17,141 nucleotides of DNA from JAFGMQ01 sp036733345 (GTDB taxonomy: Bacteria > Desulfobacterota > DSM-4660 > Desulfatiglandales > Desulfatiglandaceae), in NCBI GenBank assembly GCA_036733345.1, contig DAINAR010000061.1, positions 1-17,141 on the forward strand, given 5' to 3'. The notes under the pieces were generated by a model. That model ran no database searches. It was given only the letters and a program-made list of their open reading frames with translations, and had not been told where the DNA came from. Each line of letters opens with the position of its first letter. Position 1 is the first letter of the stretch. Shown here one piece after another: positions 8,543 through 14,256 of this stretch. The position numbers and the translations under genes are program-made.

Positions 8543-8581
8543 AAGGGGATTAGACCCTTAGGGTCCAATCCCCTTTTTTTA
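8543..8581 (+). terminator. Intrinsic terminator of the mtaD-PBP-lipoprotein operon
   Basis: AAGGGGATTAGACCC pairs with GGGTCCAATCCCCTT around a TTA loop, a 15-bp stem with a single A-C mismatch, and seven T residues include and follow the end of the stem. It lies 45 bases after the lipoprotein stop and immediately before the end of the convergent gcdA gene. On the reverse strand the same stem is followed only by a poor T-stretch, so it may stop gcdA transcripts weakly. Confidence 0.88.
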
Positions 8582-8582
8582 T

Positions 8583-10316
8583 CTAACCTTTGATAATTCT
8601 TGGAAGCATCAGGTGATGATGAGGACAAAGGGAGATGGGGTTCTGATATGCGGCCCCTGCAAAGGCCACCAGATAACTCCTCATATCTTCATATTTTACG
8701 ACCTCGTCCACAAAACCCCTCTTTGCACAATATATGGGTCTTGATTTATCGTAGTATTCCTGAGCCAGGTCGTTCATCTTATCTATGATCGGCTGTAATG
8801 ACCGGCCGGCATCCTTTTCCTTTACCAGTCTTCTGGAAAAAGAAGCGGCAGCTGCCGTCTCGCCATGCATCACATATATCTCAGTCGTAGGCGTTCCAAG
8901 TGTGAACACATTGTTATTGTTGGCAGTCGGACCGCCCATAACATAGTGCGCAGCAGCTGTTCCCTTCCTGAGTACGATGCAGATCATAGGCAGGTTGCTT
9001 TGCTCAATTGAGTAAATCAGGGATTGGCCCAATCCAAGAAGCTCTGCCTTTTCAGCAATATCTCCAACATCAATTCCACTTGTATCCTGGAACCAGACTA
9101 TAGGAATACGGTCACGTCCGCACAGGCTGACAAATTCATTCATCTTTATAAGGCCCTGGCGGTAAAGCTTGCCGCCTATTCCTGGATAGGGGGCATATTC
9201 TGGATAATCCATTCCCAGAAAACCCATATGATTGCCTATAAAACCAACCAGAAAACCGTCTATCTTTGCCAGTCCGGTGTATACCTCTCTTCCGTAACCA
9301 GGTTTGAATTCCATGTGTTCACTGTTATCAAACAGGCGGGCAAGAATTTCTTCAAAACTATAGCTCCGCTTCTGGTTGAAGGCTATAATATTGTTGATAT
9401 CATCTCCTGAAAATTTGGGCTCTTTCGGCTCGGCTACGCGGAAAAAATTGGGATCATAGGCAGGTGACATATCAACATATCTCTTCACTGCATCGAGGAC
9501 CTCAAATTCCGAGTCATAGACCTCTTTGAAGAACCCGGTTTCATTATGATGGATACCAACACTTCCCGGAGGAACCTCTTTAAAATGACGAGTTGCTTCT
9601 ATCAGTGCCTCAGCACCTTCCTCATCAAAATAGCCTTTTGGGCTCATACCGCCGACGATTCCGCCACCGCCTACCGCTATATTGGCATCTTTGTGAGCAA
9701 TAAGGATCGTTGGACTTATTCCCTGATATCCGCCACCGGCAGGGTTTGTACCGTATATACCCGCAATAACGGGAATTCCCAGGGTTTCAAGTTCGGCATG
9801 ACGAAAGAATGTTGTGCCGTTTCCTCTCCTGTTTGCATAGACCTCTTCCTGCTCTGTAAGCTTAACACCGCTGCAGTTTACGACCCATACCAGGGGCACA
9901 TGGAGTCTCTTGGCCATGTCTGTAACCCTGAGCTGATTATCCGCCTGGCCTGCAATCCATGCTCCGGCCATAACCTTATTATCAAAGCCGATAATAACGC
10001 ACCACTTTCCGTTTATCTTTCCTAAACCATCAATAACCCCTGTTGTCCCTTCCTCATTAAACAGAGGATCGTAGAGGGTATGAAGCGGACACCATGTACC
10101 CGGGTCAACCAGATATTCAATCCTTTCCCAGACAGTTGTCTGCCCTCTTTCCTTGATCTTTGCTGCTGGTATGCCCGCATTTTTTACGGCCTCAATAGCC
10201 TTGGCTACTTCTTCTTCAACCGCCTTAATGTCAGCAACATTTTGCTTGTTTTCTTCAATCTGTTTTTCAGTAAGTTCTTTACCGAAAGGTGTCATTTTTT
10301 CAAAATACGGTCTCAT
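8583..10316 (-). CDS. gcdA: Glutaconyl-CoA decarboxylase, carboxyltransferase alpha subunit
   Basis: The 577-residue protein matches the carboxyltransferase subunit of the biotin-dependent sodium-pumping glutaconyl-CoA decarboxylase (Acidaminococcus GcdA, about 587 aa) over its length. Two crotonase-type carboxyltransferase halves are visible: N-terminal (about 60-290) with NRRG, IYGTNPAGGGYQGISPT (187-203) and the Gly-rich VGGGGIVGGMSPKG, and C-terminal (about 320-570) with YRQGLIKMNEF, QDTSGIDVGD (410-419) and KGTAAAHYVMGGP (451-463). It transfers CO2 from glutaconyl-CoA to the biotin of the gamma subunit, giving crotonyl-CoA; the membrane beta subunit then couples biotin decarboxylation to Na+ export. 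Those other subunits are not in this window. GGGAG precedes the ATG. It lies 86 bases downstream of the glutaryl-CoA dehydrogenase, its likely supplier of substrate, in one transcription unit. Confidence 0.92.
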   Translation of the reverse strand: MRPYFEKMTPFGKELTEKQIEENKQNVADIKAVEEEVAKAIEAVKNAGIPAAKIKERGQTTVWERIEYLVDPGTWCPLHTLYDPLFNEEGTTGVIDGLGKINGKWCVIIGFDNKVMAGAWIAGQADNQLRVTDMAKRLHVPLVWVVNCSGVKLTEQEEVYANRRGNGTTFFRHAELETLGIPVIAGIYGTNPAGGGYQGISPTILIAHKDANIAVGGGGIVGGMSPKGYFDEEGAEALIEATRHFKEVPPGSVGIHHNETGFFKEVYDSEFEVLDAVKRYVDMSPAYDPNFFRVAEPKEPKFSGDDINNIIAFNQKRSYSFEEILARLFDNSEHMEFKPGYGREVYTGLAKIDGFLVGFIGNHMGFLGMDYPEYAPYPGIGGKLYRQGLIKMNEFVSLCGRDRIPIVWFQDTSGIDVGDIAEKAELLGLGQSLIYSIEQSNLPMICIVLRKGTAAAHYVMGGPTANNNNVFTLGTPTTEIYVMHGETAAAASFSRRLVKEKDAGRSLQPIIDKMNDLAQEYYDKSRPIYCAKRGFVDEVVKYEDMRSYLVAFAGAAYQNPISLCPHHHLMLPRIIKG

Positions 10317-10343
10317 TTTTTTCTCCCTGTTATTTCAATCATT

Positions 10344-10404
10344 AATAAGGCAATCCTTCCTCAATCAACCAATACGCCTCAGACAATACACAGGCGTCCT
10401 TATT
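10344..10404 (-). other. Possible hairpin between the dehydrogenase and gcdA
   Basis: The spacer between the two genes contains two nested inverted repeats that can pair in the transcript: an outer AATAAGG/CCTTATT (plus-strand 10344-10350 and 10398-10404) and an inner ACGCCT/AGGCGT (10374-10379 and 10392-10397). The strands adjoin on one side, leaving a 23-base bulge on the other. There is no U-run, so it is not an intrinsic terminator. It could shield the 3' end of the first cistron or do nothing. Confidence 0.3.
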
Positions 10405-11566
10405 ATCGGTTTGCCTTTCTAATGCCCAACTGATCGGTTCCGACGATCATCTTGCATACGTTAGCAGATCCCTCGACCATGAAGTAAGGTGGAGCGTCCC
10501 TGAAATATCTGGCTACCGGATACTCAGTCGAATAACCATATGCGCCAAGAATCCGCATGGCATATTCAGCAGCCTTCATGGCAACTTCTCCTGCTACGAA
10601 TTTGGCCTCAGCTACCTCTCTGGTGTTTCCAAGGGTTCCCTGGTCTTTCTGCCATGCAGCCTTGTAAACCATTAATCGTGCTGCCTCAATCTGAGGGGCA
10701 AGCTGACCCACCATTTCCTGGATCATCTGAAACTGTCCAATGGGCTGCTTGAACTGCTCCCTTTCCATGGCATAGGTAGTGATAATGTCAAGGCATGCCT
10801 GAGCCAGTCCAATGCCTCCAGCAGCTGCAGAAAGGCGTGACTGATTTAATGAACCAAAAACTATCTTTGCACCATCACCTGGTTTGCCAAGAATATTTTC
10901 CTTTGGGACCTTTGTATCTTCAAGGATAACCTCTCCAGTAGGACAGGACCTTGTTCCCAGTTTGTCAAGATCGGTAGTGGTTACGTTATTGAAGTTTTTT
11001 GGCTCTACTACAAAGGCAGACAGCCCTCTTCCGCCGACATTCTTATCCGTATAGGCGTAATATATAACTACATCTGCAGCACTGGCATTGGATATCCATG
11101 TCTTCGTGCCATTTATGAGCCAATGATCCCCTTTGTCCTCTGCTGTGGATTTCAAGGCCATAACATCAGAACCGGCATTTGGCTCGGTAATGCCAAAGCA
11201 ACCTACATATTCACCGCTCACCAGTTTGGAAATATATTTATCCTTCAGCTCATCACTTCCATATGTGAAGATAGTGAATGCACAGCCAAACGCCTGCATG
11301 TTCATCTGCACCCTTAGGGAACTGGACGCTCTTGCGATCTCTTCGGTAAGAATAATGCCTGCAAGCCATCCCATTTCATTTCCGCCATATTTTTCGGGAA
11401 TAACGGTGCCGAAAAAACCTAACTCAGCCATAGGCTTAACTGCTTCCTCATAAGGAAAATAATGGTTCTCATCCCATTCATCCGCAAACGGTGCAATCTT
11501 TTCAGCAGCAAAGTCGCGGGCCATCCCTCTCAACATTTCCAATTCTTCACTCAAACCAAAATCCAT
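10403..11566 (-). CDS. Glutaryl-CoA dehydrogenase, non-decarboxylating type
   Basis: The 387-residue flavoprotein belongs to the acyl-CoA dehydrogenase family and fits the glutaryl-CoA dehydrogenase branch. CFGITEPNAGSDV (123-135) and the WISN segment (157-160) line the FAD site, Arg85 in SSSLRVQMNMQ is placed like the Arg that binds the substrate's distal carboxylate, and FMVEGSANV (362-370) contains the catalytic base Glu365. Decarboxylating enzymes have Tyr before this Glu (human Tyr369-Glu370); here it is Val364, the exchange reported as decisive for the non-decarboxylating enzyme of Desulfococcus multivorans. The product should be glutaconyl-CoA, substrate of the gcdA product downstream. 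Electrons would go to ETF. The pathway serves benzoyl-CoA, lysine/tryptophan or glutarate breakdown. AAGGAGGT lies 7 bases before the ATG, a very strong ribosome binding site, and a promoter lies about 65 bases further up. Confidence 0.9.
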   Translation of the reverse strand: MDFGLSEELEMLRGMARDFAAEKIAPFADEWDENHYFPYEEAVKPMAELGFFGTVIPEKYGGNEMGWLAGIILTEEIARASSSLRVQMNMQAFGCAFTIFTYGSDELKDKYISKLVSGEYVGCFGITEPNAGSDVMALKSTAEDKGDHWLINGTKTWISNASAADVVIYYAYTDKNVGGRGLSAFVVEPKNFNNVTTTDLDKLGTRSCPTGEVILEDTKVPKENILGKPGDGAKIVFGSLNQSRLSAAAGGIGLAQACLDIITTYAMEREQFKQPIGQFQMIQEMVGQLAPQIEAARLMVYKAAWQKDQGTLGNTREVAEAKFVAGEVAMKAAEYAMRILGAYGYSTEYPVARYFRDAPPYFMVEGSANVCKMIVGTDQLGIRKANR

Positions 11567-11637
11567 AATATGACCTCCTTGAAATTATTAAAACGACAAA
11601 ATTAGGTAAACTTCCGCTGATTAAAATTTAATGTATT

Positions 11638-11666
11638 TTTATAAACAATAGATTAAAAATTGGCAA
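11638..11666 (-). promoter_or_regulatory. Sigma70-like promoter of the dehydrogenase-gcdA operon
   Basis: Read on the reverse strand: TTGCCA (11666-11661), a 17-base spacer, then TATAAA (11643-11638), five of six matches at each box. It would start transcription near 11630, leaving a leader of about 65 bases. Spacing and orientation fit; the region is AT-rich, so chance matches are possible. Confidence 0.6.
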
Positions 11667-11673
11667 CAATTTT
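11656..11673. promoter_or_regulatory. Palindrome over the -35 box, candidate operator
   Basis: AAAATTG and CAATTTT form a perfect inverted repeat with four central bases (GCAA). It covers the whole -35 hexamer of the predicted promoter, where a bound regulator would block or recruit RNA polymerase. The regulator is unknown, and the arms are AT-rich, which lowers the weight of the match. Confidence 0.4.
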
Positions 11674-11832
11674 ATTTACTAAAGAAACATATGATTACTT
11701 TTTTAAGCTATATGGAGCCAACTAGGGCAAATTAACCAGCAGTTTTATCTCCAGTTGGTCAATCTTAAGGGATAATATTCCATATCCTGTTGTATATCCG
11801 GACTTTTTAATTGTTCAGGGAATGCACGGTTC

Positions 11833-11865
11833 AAAATAAAAAGGGGAAGCCATCCTGGCTCCCCC
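11833..11865 (-). terminator. Intrinsic terminator of tRNA-Ala
   Basis: On the reverse strand GGGGAGCCA pairs with TGGCTTCCCC (one bulged base, ATCC-type short loop), followed by TTTTTATTTT. It begins 15 bases after the tRNA-Ala 3' end, so the tRNA appears to be transcribed alone and to stop before the dehydrogenase promoter. Confidence 0.8.
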
Positions 11866-11880
11866 ATGTTTATTTGAATT

Positions 11881-11956
11881 TGGTGGAGCTGATCGGGATC
11901 GAACCGACGACCTCATGACTGCCAGTCATGCGCTCTCCCAGCTGAGCTACAGCCCC
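11881..11956 (-). tRNA. tRNA-Ala (anticodon GGC)
   Basis: The 76-base reverse-strand gene folds into a complete cloverleaf. The acceptor arm is GGGGCTG with CAGCTCC and contains the G3-U70 wobble pair that identifies alanine tRNAs. The anticodon stem CATGA/TCATG encloses the seven-base loop CTGGCAG with anticodon GGC, which reads GCC codons. The T arm contains GGTTCGATCCC and the discriminator is A73; CCA is encoded. Confidence 0.97.
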
Positions 11957-11965
11957 GATTTTTTA

Positions 11966-11995
11966 TACATAACAAAGGTCACCAATCCATGTCAA
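11966..11995 (-). promoter_or_regulatory. Probable promoter of tRNA-Ala
   Basis: The reverse strand has a perfect TTGACA (11995-11990). Eighteen bases further comes TATGTA preceded by TGT, a weak -10 with an extended-TG element, ending ten bases before the tRNA. The -35 box is convincing; the -10 assignment is not firm. Confidence 0.5.
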
Positions 11996-12002
11996 TATCA
12001 TA

Positions 12003-12032
12003 TTGACATTGTCTTATGATTTTCACTATAAT
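12003..12032 (+). promoter_or_regulatory. Consensus sigma70 promoter of tRNA-Leu
   Basis: TTGACA (12003-12008) and TATAAT (12027-12032) are both exact consensus hexamers with an 18-base spacer. Transcription would start near 12039, about ten bases before the mature tRNA. The -35 box is one arm of a perfect palindrome shared with the divergent tRNA-Ala promoter. Confidence 0.88.
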
Positions 12033-12048
12033 AATAAGATTAAAAAAT

Positions 12049-12136
12049 GCCGGAGTGGTGAAACTGGTAGACGCGCTGGACTCAAAATCCAGTGAACCTT
12101 GCGTTCGTGTCGGTTCGATTCCGACCTCCGGCACCA
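12049..12136 (+). tRNA. tRNA-Leu (anticodon CAA)
   Basis: This 88-base gene has the long variable arm expected of leucine tRNAs. The acceptor arm is GCCGGAG with CTCCGGC, discriminator A73, and an encoded CCA. The anticodon stem CTGGA/TCCAG encloses CTCAAAA with anticodon CAA, which reads UUG. The variable arm lies around TGAACCTTGCGTTCGTG, and the T arm contains GGTTCGATTCC. Confidence 0.97.
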
Positions 12137-12160
12137 ATAAAAACAACCATACCTTTCAAT

Positions 12161-12283
12161 CCGCCAGCCAGCCAAAGGCTGGTAAAAGGCGGACGAGGGT
12201 TCGATCCTGCCTCAGGCAGACAAGTCCCCGCCCCTTGGGGCGTTCAATGCTTTTTACGATACCCCGCTGCTCTGCGGCGGGGT
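12161..12283. repeat. Multi-hairpin GC-rich repeat next to tRNA-Leu
   Basis: Twenty-five bases after tRNA-Leu there are four consecutive inverted repeats in about 120 bases: CCGCC/GGCGG (12161-12192) enclosing CCAGCC-AAA-GGCTGG; CTGCC-TCA-GGCAG (12207-12219); CGCCCC-TT-GGGGCG (12229-12242); and CCCCGCTGC-TCT-GCGGCGGGG (12262-12282). The composition is far richer in GC than the surroundings. The piece 12197-12218 resembles the 3' end of the adjacent tRNA-Leu. The third and fourth hairpins with the linking TTCAATGCTTTT recur in decayed form at 216-255. The whole looks like a non-coding REP-like or small mobile repeat; the rest of the 304-base gap up to the next gene holds only two short palindromes (12319-12328 GCATATATGC, 12353-12362 CAGGATCCTG). 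Confidence 0.7.
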
Positions 12284-12441
12284 AGTTTATTTCAAAAAAT
12301 TTCACTGTATTTAATCACGCATATATGCCTATTTTAAACGAGTCTGTATGTCCAGGATCCTGCCTGGAATATCAATCTGTAAATGATAAAATGATTAAAT
12401 TAACTTTAACTCAAATTCAGTCTTTTTATAGAGTAAATAAG

Positions 12442-13398
12442 ATGAAATATATACAGTCTTTTCCGAAAAATATAATAACTGGAACAACAAAATGTCTTTT
12501 ATTACTCATACTGGCTACAGTTATAAACGTTACATTTACCACCTTTTCAAATGCAAAAGGAACATTGCAGGTTACTGTCAGCATACTTCCCCAACGATAT
12601 TTTGTAGAGAAGATAGCGAAAGATCTGGTTAAAGTTTCTGTCATTGTCCAGCCTGGTTCCAATCCTGCAACCTATGAGCCTAAACCCTCGCAGATGACAG
12701 CCCTGACTGATTCAGAGATATATTTTGCTATTGGAGTCCCGTTTGAGAATGCCTGGCTCAAGAAATTTTCATCAATTAATCCTAAGATGCTTATAATTAA
12801 TACCGACGCTTCCATCACAAAACGAAAAATGATTGGAATTCATCATTTTAATCATGAACATAAAGACACGGAATCTGCTGTCGGTTATAATGATTCTTTA
12901 AAAACAGCTGGACTGGACCCGCATATATGGCTTTCACCTCCTTTAGTCAAGAAACAGGCTCAAATTATAGCTGATACACTTATAAAAGCTGATCCTTCAC
13001 GCAAAGAGGTTTATGAACAGAATCTTTCACAATTCCAATACGATCTTGATAAATTGGATTCAGAGATCAGGGCCATATTTCATGGAAGAGTTAAACGAAC
13101 CGACTTCCTTGTATTCCATCCATCCTGGGGCTATTTTGCTGAGGCCTATGGCTTAAAACAGATCCCCGTGGAGATCGAAGGTAAAGAACCAGGTGCTAAA
13201 GAAATGGCTAATTTAATAAAATATGCTAAAAAAAGCGGCATTAATGCTATCTTTATACAACCACAATTTCCTTCAAAAAATGCTGAAGTCATTGCAAGGG
13301 AAATAAATGCAAGGGTTATTATAGCTGACCCCTTATCTGAAAACTGGATGAAAAACCTCTGGGAAATTGCAAAAAAATTCTCATCGGCATTGAATTAA
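12442..13398 (+). CDS. Periplasmic metal-binding protein (ZnuA/TroA family)
   Basis: The protein (318 aa from ATG 12442) is a cluster A-I solute-binding protein for zinc or manganese ABC import. It has a signal peptide with hydrophobic core CLLLLILATVI and likely cleavage after SNA. VTVSILPQRYFVEKIA (about 44-59) opens the mature fold; a His-rich loop HHFNHEH lies at 134-140; DPHIWLSP provides His161, FHPSWGYFAEAYGL provides His226, and ADPLSENW provides Asp296. The first ligand, normally His in PHxYEP, is replaced by Ala76 (NPATYEP). The frame is open further upstream (ATG 12325, 12391), but 12442 gives a normal signal peptide; its ribosome binding site is poor. No ABC ATPase or permease is nearby, so it either serves a transporter encoded elsewhere or is a chaperone-like binder. 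Confidence 0.85.
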   Translation: MKYIQSFPKNIITGTTKCLLLLILATVINVTFTTFSNAKGTLQVTVSILPQRYFVEKIAKDLVKVSVIVQPGSNPATYEPKPSQMTALTDSEIYFAIGVPFENAWLKKFSSINPKMLIINTDASITKRKMIGIHHFNHEHKDTESAVGYNDSLKTAGLDPHIWLSPPLVKKQAQIIADTLIKADPSRKEVYEQNLSQFQYDLDKLDSEIRAIFHGRVKRTDFLVFHPSWGYFAEAYGLKQIPVEIEGKEPGAKEMANLIKYAKKSGINAIFIQPQFPSKNAEVIAREINARVIIADPLSENWMKNLWEIAKKFSSALN

Positions 13399-13436
13399 GC
13401 GGTGTTCTGGAATTTAATCCCAGATAAAGAGGCAGT

Positions 13437-14207
13437 ATGTGTCTTTTATTTATTGCGCATGAATCACATCCTCTATATAAACTCATAGTTGCAGCCAATC
13501 GTGATGAATACTACGAGCGGCCCACTGAAAAAGCAGCTTTCTGGGATGAATCTCCTGGAGTCCTTGCAGGCAGGGATCTCCGAGCCGGAGGGACTTGGTT
13601 AGGTATAACCAGGAAAGGTAAAATTGCTGCAATAACCAACTATAGAGATCCCAAATCAATAAATACCAGTGCCCCTTCCAGAGGACGGCTGGTAAGCGAT
13701 TTTCTATCAAAAGGGAAAAGCCCTCTTGAATACCTTCATAGTATTTCCACAAACGCCAATCAATATAATGGATTTAATCTTATTGTCGGTGAAAAAGATG
13801 AAATTTACTGGTATTCAAATCGGGGTGAAGGGGCAGAAATGCTTTCACCCGGCATGTATGGTTTAAGCAATCATCTATTGAATACCCCGTGGCCAAAAGT
13901 GAATAAGATAAAAAGCGCATTTCAAAGACTGTTATCAAAGGGAGCTGAAATAGACCCGGAAATGATTTTTGAAATACTTTTCGACAAATCAACTCCAAAC
14001 GATAACAGCCTTCCTGATACAGGGGTCGGACTTGAGTGGGAAAGGATACTGTCTCCGGTATTTATTGCAAGCGCTACTTACGGCACTCGATCATCTACCA
14101 TAATACTTATTGACTTCAAAAACCATGTAAGATTTATTGAGAAAACATTCGATTCAGATATGTATAATGGAAAAAGTGTAAAATATGAGTTTGATATCAG
14201 ATCATAA
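13437..14207 (+). CDS. NRDE / TANGO2 family protein
   Basis: The 256-residue protein carries the family hallmark: Cys2 directly after the start Met, then AANRDEYYERPT (19-30), GVLAGRDLRAGGTWLG (41-56) and ITNYRDP (66-72), SRGRLVSDFL (81-90), GFNLIVG (112-118) and YGLSNHLLNTPWPKV (141-155). Length is typical. The N-terminal Cys and the fold resemble N-terminal nucleophile hydrolases, although no reaction is established; eukaryotic TANGO2/HRG-9 and a bacterial homologue have been linked to haem trafficking. GAGG precedes the ATG at a normal distance. It follows the metal-binding protein after 38 bases on the same strand and is closed by a hairpin at 14225, so the two may be co-transcribed. Confidence 0.9.
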   Translation: MCLLFIAHESHPLYKLIVAANRDEYYERPTEKAAFWDESPGVLAGRDLRAGGTWLGITRKGKIAAITNYRDPKSINTSAPSRGRLVSDFLSKGKSPLEYLHSISTNANQYNGFNLIVGEKDEIYWYSNRGEGAEMLSPGMYGLSNHLLNTPWPKVNKIKSAFQRLLSKGAEIDPEMIFEILFDKSTPNDNSLPDTGVGLEWERILSPVFIASATYGTRSSTIILIDFKNHVRFIEKTFDSDMYNGKSVKYEFDIRS

Positions 14208-14224
14208 CCTAATACTGGTTTTTG

Positions 14225-14250
14225 AAGGATTCATAATAAATCCTTTTCTA
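14225..14250 (+). terminator. Likely intrinsic terminator after the NRDE gene
   Basis: AAGGATT and AATCCTT form a perfect seven-base stem with a seven-base loop, followed by TTCTATATTTTT. It sits 17 bases after the NRDE stop and just before the end of the convergent nagZ gene. The stem is AT-rich and therefore modest in strength. Confidence 0.55.
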
Positions 14251-14256
14251 TATTTT

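Noticed and set aside
9024..10433. Plus-strand ORFs of 117-159 codons opposite gcdA
   Set aside because: They lie wholly antisense to a strongly conserved gene, have no recognisable domain and are Cys/Phe/Ser-rich as expected of reverse-frame shadows.
12016..12337. Two overlapping plus-strand ORFs (89 and 81 codons)
   Set aside because: They run straight through the tRNA-Leu gene and the hairpin repeat; the predicted peptides are artefacts of GC-rich non-coding DNA.
12319..12420. Zur-type operator upstream of the metal-binding protein gene
   Set aside because: Short palindromes GCATATATGC and CAGGATCCTG are present, but neither resembles a known Zur box; they are noted without assignment.
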